Assembly (NCBI GenBank): GCA_029582265.1
Contig: CM055816.1
Span: forward strand, 89,805,204-89,869,203
DNA: 64,000 nucleotides
DNA from: Zoroaster sp. YZ-2022
Taxonomy: Eukaryota > Echinodermata > Asteroidea > Forcipulatida > Zoroasteridae
Reading direction: 5' to 3'
Under the pieces are notes generated by a model, which worked only from the letters and a program-made list of their open reading frames with translations, was not told the DNA's origin and made no database searches. Of this stretch, positions 33,833 through 45,582 are shown in pieces. The translations under genes were made by a program, and so were the position numbers. Numbering within the stretch: position 1 is the first letter of the stretch; every line of letters starts with the position of its first letter.

Positions 33833-34097
33833 GAAATGTGCTATCTCTTGTATGATTTAGGATTGATAGGCAAAGACACAGAAAGGAAGGAAGGAATGAA
33901 ATGAAATGGAATGATCATGAAAATATGAATTGAACATCAATACTAACAGACAAATTCAACATACATCCATTTGGTTGAAAACACACAAGCACAACAGCCA
34001 GTCTCTGTACGGTATCTCCACAATTTTCTAGAAAACAAAACAAACACAAACAACACTAATTAATACAACAACTATAATATTTGTCATAATTAAATCA
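33833..34097. other. Presumed 5' flank of the Helentron ORF
   Basis: Purine-rich GGAAGGAAGGAATGAAATG near 33889-33910. No start exon or promoter element could be fixed. Confidence 0.3.
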
Positions 34098-34738
34098 ACC
34101 CTCCTACTCTAGGTGCACTTTAGTGGGAAGTTGCTATAGTAGTCAAACTCAGTCAATTTACCGTTTTTGACTGTTGAATCAACTATACACACATGGGCAC
34201 TGTTGACTTGTTTTGACCATTTGGGTAACTGCCCCACACTGACTGCTGGTGACTGATAAGATCATTATCATCTTCAGGGGATCACTGACTTGTTTTGACT
34301 GAACAAACAATGATAGGGTGCTCAAGGCTGCCAGTTTTTGACTGATAAATCAATGCAGGACCACTTAGGCTAGGAGTCAATGACTTGTTTTGACTGATAA
34401 ATTAATTTATTTTGACCATAGTGCTTATATCAGTCCAAAACACTGACTCATTTTGCCCACCATCCACATTACATGTACCAATTAAAAACAGTCACCTCAT
34501 TTTGACTAAAGTCCCTTTACCAGTCAAAAATGGTCAACTCATTTTGACCACCTTCAACATTTCATGATAATGCTTTTAACACTACCAGTCAAAAACAGTC
34601 GACTGTTTTTGACTGATTGATGTACTTCCTACACATTAGGTTTGACAGTGTTTGACCTATAAGTGCTGCAGATATACACTGACATGAACTTTGAAATTTT
34701 AACTGATTTTGACCCTTGTAGTAGTAGGAGGGTTAAAT
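34098..34738. mobile_element. MITE with AACCCTCCTACT ends, long variant
   Basis: The left end AACCCTCCTACT and right end AGTAGGAGGGTT are inverted. The interior is built from repeated TGACTxxTTTTGAC words in both senses and shares TTTGACAGTGTTTGAC with the 300-bp variants at 53.7-56.3 kb. TAA occurs just outside both ends, a possible 3-bp target duplication. Confidence 0.75.
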
Positions 34739-34775
34739 AAATATGCACTACTTTTTCAACCACTTATGTTATTCA

Positions 34776-36258
34776 GGTCCTACTAAAAACCAACAACTCA
34801 TAACAACTGACAACAACTGATGACAACACATTCTAAATGCACTGAAAACTCAACAATAAAATTATAATTATGTTTATAAGAGACAGTGGCATACATACAT
34901 GGTTTCAGTTTTTGAAAATATGGTTTTAATTAGCAATAAAAAATAATTTTCTTCGCTGCGCAATGCAATGTCAAAAGATTAAATTCATTTTTAGGCCCAA
35001 GCCAGCAAGAGGGGAAGTCTTTTATGGTATAAAACAATAACAATGAATTACAATATAAGTAAATCATGTAGAATTATATACAGATGTAGAATTTTTTTTT
35101 TTTAATTTTGTGAATAGGTATAGTAAATCGTCACTGCTAGGAAAATTTGTTAAAGTTTTGACAGCAGAGGGCATTTGGAAAGAACCTGTGGAAGCTGGTG
35201 TTGTTGATGCTGATTGACAAAAATTGATAATTGTAAGTCATAATTTAATTTTTATTTCAAATAAGGACATTATTTAAAGTAAGTACTGACATTTTAATAG
35301 ATTTTTAACAATTTCATTTGACTAATAACAGATATTTTATGATTAATTTAGTCTAGAACTTATACATGATCTACAATGGAGGTGCCTCTGGGATCCCATA
35401 GCCATGCATGAGCATTGAAAATTAATAAAATAAATATATTTATAGATTGTGATTCAACAATATTACTGGAACATCTCAAATTTGGTTATGTGAGTACGCA
35501 CAACATAATGTGTGATATCACAAACTGTTTTGTTGTCATTGTGTTTGTGTAAATTCTCTCTGAATGGCAACTTGGTGCTCTACAAAACTATTTATAACAA
35601 ACATTTTGATTGGTAAATACTCATTTTCATATCAATAAAAGGTAAATAAAGTCAATGAAGGGTGTCATTGAGTTTATTTTTAGAAAATAATGTGACACCA
35701 TTGTTTACTTTGTGAGTGAAACCAATAAAGTCTAATAGTCATATTTTTTCACTAATTATAAGTATTGATCCTTTTAATATTTACATTGTCTAGTTTATCA
35801 ACTTGGGCCAAGTTTGAAAGTGATAGAATAACCCTCAAGTGTTGAAAATTACCCACCAAAACTGGACAAAATTTTTATTCCCATGCTCCATCATGGAAAT
35901 TTTAGTAAATTGTTTTATTGAACAATCCTTTTAGCTTATTACAAGGTGATAACCTTAAAAAGTTATCAAAACATGTTATCTTCATAAGTACAACAATCGG
36001 CAAGATGTCATGAAGCTACATATCACCTATAACAAGAAATGATAGAGGCATGTTATTTGGCATTGCAAAAGTGACAAAAAGTTCTTATTTTAATATGCAG
36101 ACAAAAAATACATGTATATCAACCATTTAAATTATTGATTTCATGTACATAAATGAATAATTACATTCAACAATAATATTAACAGCTTTTCAGTGCATTT
36201 AAAACATGTTCTTGTGACTTGTCGTGAGTTCTCATCAATTGTCTGTTTTTAGTAGGAC
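34776..36258. mobile_element. Inverted-repeat element with GTCCTACTAAAAAC ends
   Basis: The left terminus is GGTCCTACTAAAAACC followed by CAACTGAC/GATGACAAC words to TTCTAAATGCACTGAAAA. The right terminus, reversed, is CGTCCTACTAAAAACAG...TTTTAAATGCACTGAAAAG. The terminal repeats are about 75 bp. A second, shorter member lies at 45583-46413. Inside, 35118-35214 could be a terminal exon, but support is weak; otherwise there is no coding. No clear target duplication. Confidence 0.7.
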
Positions 36259-36798
36259 GGTGTTATTCTTTTAAAAGTAGGACTCTCTTAATTAGTTCAA
36301 CCTAAGTCAAACTTTAAGTGTCTATTTTTTTCATCTTAATAAATATATTTTATACAGTATCTTTTTTCCTTAACTTCAATACTTTCTTTTTCTATAATAC
36401 AACATTTCACACTTTCAACTTACTTCAAAAAAACAACCAACTTTTCTTAGAACTTCAAAAACTTAATTACCAGCATACATTATCTATGTACTTGTAAGTT
36501 AGATGTACATAGATACATTGACACTTAAGAAAACTCCACACAGATAACTCAACCCACAAAACAACTACACTCTCATGAGAATTTGACCCTCGAGACAATT
36601 CAACCCTTGTGACAATTCGATCATTGTTTTCCCTTGAAAAAACATTGATCACTAAACTTATTCTAACACCAATTATGGATCAAATTCTAGCACAAATTAA
36701 ATCATTTCTCCCATAACAACACACATGCTGGTGAAACTAATATGTTAATTTTGTTAATATAAAAAACAAACTATGGATATTTTACTGATTATAATATA
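36259..36798. other. No gene seen
   Basis: AT-rich spacer between two inverted-repeat elements. Confidence 0.4.
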
Positions 36799-37804
36799 TG
36801 GAAGTCGAAAAGTAGACATCTGTTTGTTAGCTTTCTAAATCATGACACAATGTTGAACAATGTTGAACAAGATTGAACAATGTTGGTTAGTACATTTTTT
36901 TTACTTTTCTACTTTTCTTCTACACATGTACCTAAAAAATTGATGAAACATTTTGGTAACATCCATTTTAATAGTTTTCTGCTTTTCAGTTTCAATAAAA
37001 ATAGATTTTAATTGTTTACCTACACTGGTGGTCAAAAAGTGAACATCTGCTTCTATAGTTTCCTACAACCAGAAAAGTGATTCGAACATTTTCCATAAAT
37101 CCATTTTTCTGCTTTCCTGCTTCCGAAGAGCAGATCGAACATTTTCTCAACAGTGGCCTAAAAGTAGACAAGTCTGCTTTGCACTTGAATAAATTAAAAG
37201 CTGATTAAATGATTTGATAACACTACTGCCCTATCCACAAAATAATGGACAAATCCTACCAATGCACCAAAACAATGCATGTGATAACTGTTGCTGAAAA
37301 ACAGGGGGTGGCACATCACAAATAGTAAGATTAGTCCATTATTTTTTGGATAGGGAGGTAGACTTATCAAATCATTCAATCTACTTTTCTTCAAGCGCAA
37401 AGCAGACTTGTCCACTTTTACTTTTTAGGCCACTGTGTGACAAAACATTTGATCTAGGCCTACTTTTCGGGAAGCAGAAAAGCACTTAAGCAGAAAAATG
37501 TATTTATGCACATGTTTGTTTGATCTACTTTTCTGATTGTATAAAACCAGAGAAGCACATGCCACATGTGCAATTTTTGACCACCACTGCAATTGCACCA
37601 GTGTAGGTAAACAAGTAAATTCTACTTTTCTTGATACTGAAAAGCAAAAAAGTACAAAAATGAATGTTACCAAAATATTCTATCTTTTTTAGGTGGAAAA
37701 AAGCAGACAAGTAGAAAATGTACAACTACTACAAGCCAACAGCATTCAATCTGCTTTTTCATTATTTAGAAACTGAAAAGCAGATGTCCACTTGTCGACC
37801 TCCA
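36799..37804. mobile_element. Foldback element, arms of about 420 bp
   Basis: The left end TGGAAGTCGAAAAGTAGAC and the right end, reversed TGGAGGTCGACAAGTGGAC, open long imperfect arms. Internal pairs include GTTTACCTACACTGGTG (37013) with CACCAGTGTAGGTAAAC (37597), and CCTAAAAGTAGACAAGTCTGC with its complement near 37400. The centre is near 37290. AAAAGCAGA/TCTGCTTTT words are repeated throughout. No coding. Confidence 0.75.
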
Positions 37805-37835
37805 TGCTTCACAAATTGTTTACGATTAGCCTACG

Positions 37836-37935
37836 AGTACCTGACTACTAGTACTAGTACTTAAGTAGTAGTACTAGTACTACTACATGTACTAGTAGTA
37901 GTAGTAGTAGTAGTCTAAGTATTACTAATAGTACT
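37836..37935. repeat. TAGTACTAG-rich simple repeat
   Basis: ACTAGTACTAGTAC, TAGTAGTAGTAG and ACTACTACATGTACTAGTAG are strongly self-complementary. Confidence 0.8.
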
Positions 37936-38129
37936 AGTATTTTCCCTTACTTTATACTAGGTTTCCTTACCTCTCGAGTCTCAACTCATATAATGTCATT
38001 AACGTAGTTAGTCAAATATGTACTTTTGTACTAACATTAAGCCTAAAGAAAGGACCTTTCTCTAGTCTATGTACACAAAAACACAGCTGCGTATAACCGT
38101 CTACATTACGGGATAGCTCCATTAGAAAC

Positions 38130-38159
38130 TTTCCGAGTTTGAGGCCCCAAACTCGGAAA
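38130..38159. repeat. 12-bp perfect hairpin
   Basis: TTTCCGAGTTTG, loop AGGCCC, CAAACTCGGAAA. No following T-run, and no adjacent gene end was found. Confidence 0.7.
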
Positions 38160-38784
38160 TCACACATCCTTTTCAATGCAAATTTTTTTAAGAGTGTTTA
38201 CTGTGTCAATAAACTTATCAGATTAGATAGCTAATCCTGCGGTAACTGAAATGTACACCGGCTGGCTGTGAGTTTGCAGAGAAAAATATCACATAGAAGG
38301 CATTAGTTTTCGGATTCCATTCTTGTATTTTCATTCTTTTGACAAAAAGTTATCATAGTTTCATTGTTTAATCCTGAAAAAGGACCAAGTATGAGCTGAG
38401 AACGTACGGCACACGGTAACTCAACGGCCGTGAAAATGCCAGCGTTGCGTGCGAATGGATATTTACTAAGGTTGATGCTTACTTATTAGGGTTTTGCAAT
38501 AATGAGTCTAATATTTAAAAAAATCGATTCTAGTCGTCAATAAAGGTCGTTGGGTATATTTATATATGTTGGTCATATAGTTTTAACGAAGTTGAACGAA
38601 AATAGTGAGCAACATTGTCCTACTTTTTTCAGTTGTAGGTTTTAAATATGCCTGCGTACGCACCACACTCAACAGCGAGCATAGGCATGGTAGGTGATTT
38701 AACTGCGTGCAATAGCCTACACATGGCGCTGTAGCAAAATAGGCCAAAGCGTTTATTGTTTTGATCGGTGGGGGAGGGGGGTAC

Positions 38785-38956
38785 GCGGCGGGATGCAATT
38801 TTTTTCTGCAATTCAAAATTGCCATCCTCAAAAAATGTCCTTTTCTTTTTGAGGATTCCCTCTTTTGAATCAAATTACAACAAACAAATTTCCCCATTGA
38901 AAATCATTGCGACAATGGCGATTTCGGAATGCAGAAAAAAATTCCCGGCGGGATTG
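38785..38956. repeat. Small foldback, GGCGGGAT ends
   Basis: GCGGCGGGATGCAATTTTTT and TTCTGCAATTC at the left mirror GAATGCAGAAAAAAATTCCCG at the right (imperfect). AATTGCCATxxT/ACAATGGCGATTT pairs lie inside. It shares the TTTCxGAxTGCAGAAA word with the hairpin at 39114-39399. Confidence 0.6.
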
Positions 38957-39113
38957 TAATCATCCATTATTTCGCAAGTGCGTTGATATGACATGGGTTT
39001 TGAAAAGCGTTGCTTTTGCGCTTTGCTAATTCATTGTGCACCATAGTACTTGGTTGAGGGTTAGACAAGACGTCCTGGTCTAGGTTTTCGCACGGGGCCG
39101 CAAATTTTTGTCT

Positions 39114-39399
39114 ACGTGTCGTTAGCTTTGAAATCATGTTAAGACAGGCGCTGGACAATAATGGTTTGGTATATTAAAAAAATACTGTGGCCCCCGTTTT
39201 TTTTCCTTTCTGCAGTCTGAAATTGCCATTGTCGTAATGATATCTAATGGGGATAAGTTTCCCTATTAGATATCACTAGGACAGTGGCAATTTCGGACTG
39301 CAGAAAATATAATTGCACGGGGGCCACAGTATTTTTTTTGTATACCAAACGATTATTGTCCAGCGTCTGTCTTTCATGATTTTTTAGCTAACGACACGT
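39114..39399. repeat. Long near-perfect hairpin, arms of about 140 bp
   Basis: ACGTGTCGTTAGCT at the left is reversed at AGCTAACGACACGT on the right. The paired blocks continue almost to the centre (CTAATGGGGATAAGTTTCCCTATTAG near 39244), including GGACAATAATGGTTTGGTAT and ACTGTGGCCCCCGT. The loop is only a few bases. This is a MITE-like foldback with potential to form a cruciform. Confidence 0.9.
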
Positions 39400-39407
39400 A
39401 TAAAAAC

Positions 39408-40937
39408 ATCAGGGTCGTATTTGCAAGTTGAGTGTAAAATACGTGCAAAATACCTGTAGCGACCGTTATACTGTTTTTTATTTTCTATGGAAACTGCCGG
39501 AACCGCTGGGTAAAAAAAAAAACAGGCCCAGCACCGCTGAGAAATAATATTCCCGGCCTAAATTGCCGCCAGACCAGCACAGCGAAACTCTTCGACGTGT
39601 TTGAACCATGGGGAAAACGTGCGCCCGATGTTTTTTTTAATTTCATGTAAATAAAACGACTTATTTAGGCAAATGCTTATACAGTACTTCTAATAATAGT
39701 CATAGGCTAAACATGGATCTTTGAATCCCGTTTCGTTGTCGAAAACCATAAGTTATGGCGGCTGTTTAATGGACCATGAGTATTTATTATAGCATATCAG
39801 GGGCGGATCCCCAAAAAATTGCAGGTGGGGGTCTGGCCAATTTGTTTTGTTTTATTAATGTCCGATAGTACCCCCTGCAGAATGTCAGTTTTTAATGTTC
39901 GCTTTAATATTGTTACATATTTTTTTGTCAGAAAGGGATTCCCCCACCAGTTCGACAAACAACGTGTCTTGCAGCATTCTCTCTCCATGGAAACCTTTGT
40001 TGAAGCTTGCTTTTTTGAACACACGTTGCTACTGTAAAGGGCAATAAACTTGAAGACGTGTCTATTGCTTATTAAGTTGCACCCTCCAACATAATAGTGT
40101 TCTTTTCATTAGTAATTGGCTATCACAGCAAGCATCCTATTCAGTCTGCTATGTAATAGTATTCAATGGTCTATTGAAATCGGTGAGCCAAACTTACTCT
40201 CTCGACACTCTATTGTTCAATTCATTGGCTAACTCTGCTAAGCATCCTGTTTACTTTCAGTGGTCTTTTGAATTTCTGGGACATCTCTGAAAACATCGGA
40301 GTGTTGCCGATTAAAAATCACAGAAATAGTTCACAAATGTGTGTTTTATTTATTATTATTTTTTTTAACTGAATGGTAAAGGAGTCTTAAACGAGTGTCA
40401 ATTCACATTATCGTAGGAAAAAATCAGGGTCGTATTTGCAAGTTGAGTGTAAAAAACATGAAAAATACCTGTAGCGACCGTTATCCCGTTTTTTATTTTC
40501 TAGGGAAACTGCCGGAACCGCTGGGTAAAAAAATACCAGGCCCAGCCACGCTGAGAAATAATATTCCCGGTCTAAATTGCCGCCCGACCAGCACAGTGAA
40601 ACTCTTCGACGTGTTGAACCATGGGAAAACGATATTGCCCGATGTTTTTTTATTTCATGTAAATAAAACGACTTATTTAGGCAAATGCTTATACAGTACT
40701 TCTAATAATAATCATAGGCTATACAAACATAGATCTTTGAATCCCGTTTCATTGTCGAAAACCATAAGTTATGGCGGCTGTTTAATGGACCATGAGTATT
40801 TATTAGCAGGGGCGGATCCCAAAAAAATTGCAGGTGGGGGTCTGGCCAATTTGTTTTGTTTTTATTAATGTCCGATAGTATACCCCTGCAGAATGTCAGT
40901 TTTTTTAATGTTCACTTTAATATTGTTACATATTTTT
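39408..40937. repeat. Tandem duplication, 1,015-bp period, 1.5 copies
   Basis: The segment beginning ATCAGGGTCGTATTTGCAAG at 39408 recurs at 40423 and stays collinear for about 515 bp (GCGACCGTTAT, GGCGGCTGTTTAATGGACC, GGGGCGGATCC, TTAATATTGTTACATAT). Small indels in A/T runs separate the copies. The 490 bp between them contain no coding frame. Confidence 0.9.
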
Positions 40938-42115
40938 GTTGTGATGACTCTGGAACTAAGCCACAACTCTAAATAAATATCTTCATGGTTGCTACCTCAA
41001 CTTTCTACTACATTAATAGGTGAACTTGGAAAAGATTTAAACCACCCACCATAATAATACTAAAACGTGCCTCAACCCTTGCACAATACATGCACTAGGA
41101 AATAAATACAGTGGCTTGTGCTGGTAGATCAGTCTTCACGCTTCAGTGGTTAAAAGTAGTAGCGGCTACATATCGCCTGTCATTCAGATAAAGGGATTAA
41201 AAGCCACTGTTTGTCCAAGCAGATAAGAGGTGTGAGTTGGTAAACATGAAAAGGATGTGTGATACTGGATTTTTCTCTAATGGAGGATTCCCGTAATGTA
41301 TAAATACAATGTATAATTTAGCGTGCCCTGAGGGCTGACCGGTGACCTCAGAATTTCCGCACAATGCATTATGGGAGTTTGGTTTTGGTAAATAAACGCA
41401 TACACGTTCTCAAAAAAGATAATAATCAGTGCAATATGGTCAAACTGTGCTCAAACCCACAAGAGAAAGGTTGATGACTGTATCGATAAGCTACACATCA
41501 CAAACTCAAAACAATTTTCTGGTTACTTTCGCGTTTTCGTGTACCTATGTCGTCTTGTTTCTGATCAATAATATGGCGTCAAAAACAAGTTTCTTATCAG
41601 GGTCGCGAAAACACGCCTCAAGCAGAATAGCCGGTCACGAACTTCGGTTTACGTTTAGTCAAAACAATGACGTCATCACAGCACAACCGAACTATCGAAA
41701 ACAATGACCAAAGCCCAAACCTGTTTGTGGTTACAATCGCGAAAACGCACCCCATGAACCACTTACAAGTCTATTATAATCGGTACACACAAGCGATACA
41801 AACACACGTCAAGACACTCAACAAAACAACTCCGGCTCTTGGAAATGATATCTGATTTCGTTATAAATAATTATTTTAATGTTTACTTAATTTTTCTGTA
41901 ATTTCTACACATAAAACTATGTGACGTATTTATTAATTTTTCACACACTCTTCAACACAAAAAAAACAAAAAAAACAACAATAGCAATAAATTAATGTGA
42001 CAGAATATTATATCCTCAATTTACCCTGAATAACGCACCCAAGGTTATAAATGATATAATCAACTGGACGGTAACTTACAAATGAAATTAGCAGTTTGGC
42101 ATTTCAATGAATGAC
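40938..42115. other. No gene resolved; locally richer in CG dinucleotides
   Basis: Around 41330-41720 there are CG-containing words, TGCATTATGGGAG (41366) and TGACGTCATCAC (41669), the latter a perfect cAMP-response-type palindrome. It could be a promoter area, but no exon with a consistent frame was found. Confidence 0.3.
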
Positions 42116-42260
42116 AGCGGCGTAGCCAGTACTTTTTCAGTGGAGGGGCACGGGGGGGGGGGGGGTGCATTGCTTTTCAGTGGGGGTGCCCAGGGGTATG
42201 GGTTTTCCCTTTTCTTTATCTTTTCTGTTTTTGGGGCATTATGAGGATTTTTCGTGGGGG
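42116..42260. repeat. GGCGTAGCCAG dispersed repeat with 14-G run
   Basis: GGCGTAGCCAGTACTTTTTC then GGGGCAC and a run of 14 G (42152-42165). From memory, this phrase opens a common interspersed repeat in marine invertebrates. The G-run is a likely assembly weak point. Confidence 0.5.
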
Positions 42261-42429
42261 GCACGTTTTTCGGTTCCGAGTACCCGTAAACGACTCAGGA
42301 AATTGGTACTTCAGCGGTGTGAACAAAAATCTTTGACTATTTAACAATGTAATGTTTACAGTTTTAGGAGCAATGTTATTCAAGAAAACGCCTTTATAGT
42401 ATTTTACGGACATTTTCCATTTACTTTTA

Positions 42430-44378
42430 TCCAATTCATCCATTGTATCCTATCATTAAGACTCAAATAGCCTGGCTATGGCATGCTACAAACAAGTATC
42501 AAACTAGCTGCTCAGGATGGAATGTTTGCCTATATTGTTCACAATACTTGGATTAGTGGAACAATAACTGCTGCTTCATGTCTGCACTGAAGTATGCACC
42601 ATGTGTTAATAGAGGGGATTTTATTATACGGGACTCTCACATTAATTGTTGTCCTAACAAAAAAGTGGTGTTGAAATTGGTTTTGTTGTATAATTATTTT
42701 GATGTGTTACCGACTATGCACCCTCAGCGTATTATCACCGACATTTACATGTCTTTACCCACCAATCGATACCGAGGTCTCTTGCGTATTAGATTTACCG
42801 AGAAGGTCACAATTTGTTTCAAAAGAAAGACATAAAAAGAGAAATGTTAAGTCGGTCATTGTCTTTAAACCAACAGTAGCATCTATAATCAGTCGCCGGA
42901 TTTGAAAGGTATTATTGGTTGCCAGTTTGATCCTTTCAATTCGGCAGCTTATTTTTTACAATCACCTAATCTCCTAGCAGTTGAAAAGACATTTATGAGG
43001 AACGAAATACGGTTGCTTATGATGAGCTGTGAATTATAGATCGTCAAACATTGATGGAGGGAACAAATTCGCTGAATACTAATTTAAAACACGATACCAC
43101 ATTCAACAGGAAATAGTACATCCAAGTTTGGTCCCATTTTGAGAAGAGAAAAAAAAGACCTAAATTGGTGAAGTTCATTCTTTCAAGAAACAAGGTTTAT
43201 TGACAAGTTTATTGACATTTAAATAAACTTCATTATAATAGAAACATATTAATATTCAAGTTCTGATTTTAGATTCGCTAATAATCATTGCAGCTTGTTA
43301 GTTTCATAAATATTATTTTAGTACACAAATTATGTCCTCATCCAAAGCTAACATGAATGATACGGAATATCATTATTTAGAAGGCAGGGCCGAAACAAGG
43401 AGCAAACACATCAATTTTGATTGTTTTCCCAAAACGAGTTAGTTCCACCCATATCGCCTTTGATCAATGACATTATTCAACACGCGTTTTGTGACATTCT
43501 TTTGTAGCTTTCTTGTGTAAAATAGGTTATTAAAGACACTTTTCTAGCAATTTTTACGATTTTATTTAAGAAATAACATTCCGTAAATACAACATTTTGT
43601 CACCAAATCGAATTAAATATGCTATTCTCTGCATTATAAAGGTACATTTTGTTAACATTTACATGTGTTTGTACACCCAAGGAAGCATATTTTTAACACG
43701 AATAAAAACGGGTATCCGGGTATGATCCAAACTTTCCTGTCCGATTCCAAAAATATCCAAAAACGCATAGCCCTAACAGGTGATTAACATTTTTGAAAAA
43801 AATATACTTTAACACTTTAAAATATGTAAAAGTACTGTTAACATTTTGTTAAATAAAATATTTCTTTTCATAACCATGATATTAATGTTTCATTTTCTCA
43901 ATAATTTTCCACTACCGTCAAAATAAACACGAACAAATTAAGTAGTCTTCGTTCACTCGCTTCTTTTATAAACAATGTGTCCATTTTGAAGATCAATATT
44001 TCTTAAAAAATCATTGCAAATGCAAAGCATTCATATATTTTGGTTTACACAGACAACAGTTTGTTCACGGCACAGAACAATCAAATCACAGATGTTCATG
44101 AAAAAAAAATTAGGTTAATGTAATCTCTTACTATTTGCATGAAGTAAGGAATTTACATCTAGCAAAATCAATGGTTAAACAACTTTTTCCACTTTCAAAA
44201 ACACTAAATTTCCATTAAATCATACAATTTCACTACAATTTGTATGTCTGTAACAAGTATGACTTCGATAAGTTTATACAACCAGTAATACACCATAGTT
44301 TTGTAAAGTTTCCGTGAACTGCTGAGTTATGAGTACGGTGAATTACGTACATGGACGATACAAAACGCTCCCACATGT
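42430..44378. other. No gene seen
   Basis: About 2 kb of AT-rich sequence. The short frame at 42578-42835 has no recognisable domain. No tandem or inverted structure was noticed. Confidence 0.4.
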
Positions 44379-44760
44379 TACGTAATCAAAACTACACCAC
44401 GCAGTCCAATTCTGTGTGTGTGTGCATGCGTGCGCGTCCGTGTACGAACATATGCCCGCACGTGCGCGTGCATGCATGCACAGTACAGACGTAGACTCGA
44501 CTATATACAAAATTAAAACTAGTGTTTAATTTTCTGTGTGCAAGTACAAGTCGTCACGTCCGTCAAGATCTATATCTAGCACATGTGTAACCCTGAGTGA
44601 TATCCCTGACTGAGCCTTTGACCGAGAATTACTCCTCTGTATTCACTTGCAAGGTACAGTAAATACAATAGTTTCTCCTATAATAATGATATGCTAACAA
44701 AAAACTACTTAGTATGCTATTTCAATTAGATTATATTAACATTACTAGCCGATTATAGTC
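44379..44760. repeat. Dispersed repeat, copy 1, with alternating purine-pyrimidine insert
   Basis: GTAATCAAAACTACACCACGC...GAGCCTTTGACCGAGAATTAC...TTCACTTGCAAGGTACA matches 48565-48770. This copy is interrupted by a GTGTGTGTGTGCATGCGTGCG block (44414-44482). Confidence 0.7.
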
Positions 44761-45137
44761 AAAATAATAGTCAAAAAATAGTAGTCAAAAAATAGTAGTC
44801 AAAAAATGAAGAGTTCTTTTGTGTGTAAATATACACTAACTAGTAGTAACAACATTAGTCATTACTTATGCTAGCAATAGACCATGGACCTTTCTTTCAA
44901 TAAGTTTCATTTCAAGTTTCACTTCACTATGCAAGTGTTACACAATGTACATAATATTTACATCCGTGTTTCGTAAAAGTACAACAAAATGGAAGACCAA
45001 ACTGAAGGTAATTTAACTTAAAATACACAACTAAGGATAAGGTTCCTACATCATAGTACATGTAGGCCTAGGTCAAAATCAGAAAAAAGAAAAAAAGGTG
45101 TTGAAAATTTGGCCCTACAATCACACATTTTATGAGT
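44761..45137. other. No gene; short tandem AATAGTAGTCAAAA
   Basis: Near 44757-44808, TAATAGTCAAAAAATAGTAGTC words repeat three to four times. Nothing else is recognisable. Confidence 0.4.
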
Positions 45138-45582
45138 AGAATGTCATATCCAACCACACACTATGAATAACTTTACCCTGAAAATCCGTTTTACCATGAA
45201 ATAAATAGTTCACAACAATTTCATGGTGACACAAGACCGTGAAATTGCCATCAAATACTCTTGGAATTCCTTCACCATGAAAACGCTGTGAAAATGCCAT
45301 GAACTTCTCGTGGCACTTTTTGGGCAGCTCATTAATTCTCAAGAGCACCATGCATTTGCTGTGAAATCACCGTGGATGTTATTGCCAATATCTGAGAGGA
45401 AAAGACACTGTGAAATTGCAGTGAACTATTATTTCAAGGCAAAACAGATTTTCAGGGTATTTTCAAGGAGAAGTTACTCATAGTGACAACCTTCTCTCAT
45501 TCAATGTAACCAATAATATTATTATTGTAAATAATGCTGTCTTCTTGGCAGTAAAATATCATATTCAACTGCTACTTTTTCT
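45138..45582. mobile_element. Broken AGAATGTxxTATCC-ended MITE carrying a nested insertion
   Basis: AGAATGTCATATCCAACCAC (45138) continues after the nested element at 45486 with CTTCTCTCATTCAATGTAACC, just as the intact copy at 46994 runs without interruption. A second end-like piece, AAAATATCATATTCAACTGC, starts near 45552. Confidence 0.65.
45159..45485. mobile_element. Complete CACTA-type MITE, 327 bp
   Basis: The left end CACTATGAATAACTTTACCC and reversed right end CACTATGAGTAACTTCTCCT are inverted repeats of at least 27 bp. ACA flanks both sides as a 3-bp target duplication. The host MITE's sequence resumes on the far side, which confirms the borders. The partial relative is at 1788-2047. 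Confidence 0.85.

Noticed and set aside
33522..33904. + strand frames with KIYSKIYS repeats
   Set aside because: Antisense of the Helentron N-terminus plus the 12-bp tandem repeat.
39408..40937. LTRs of a small retrotransposon
   Set aside because: No primer-binding site, no polypurine tract, no coding between the copies, and no TG...CA ends; a plain tandem duplication fits better.
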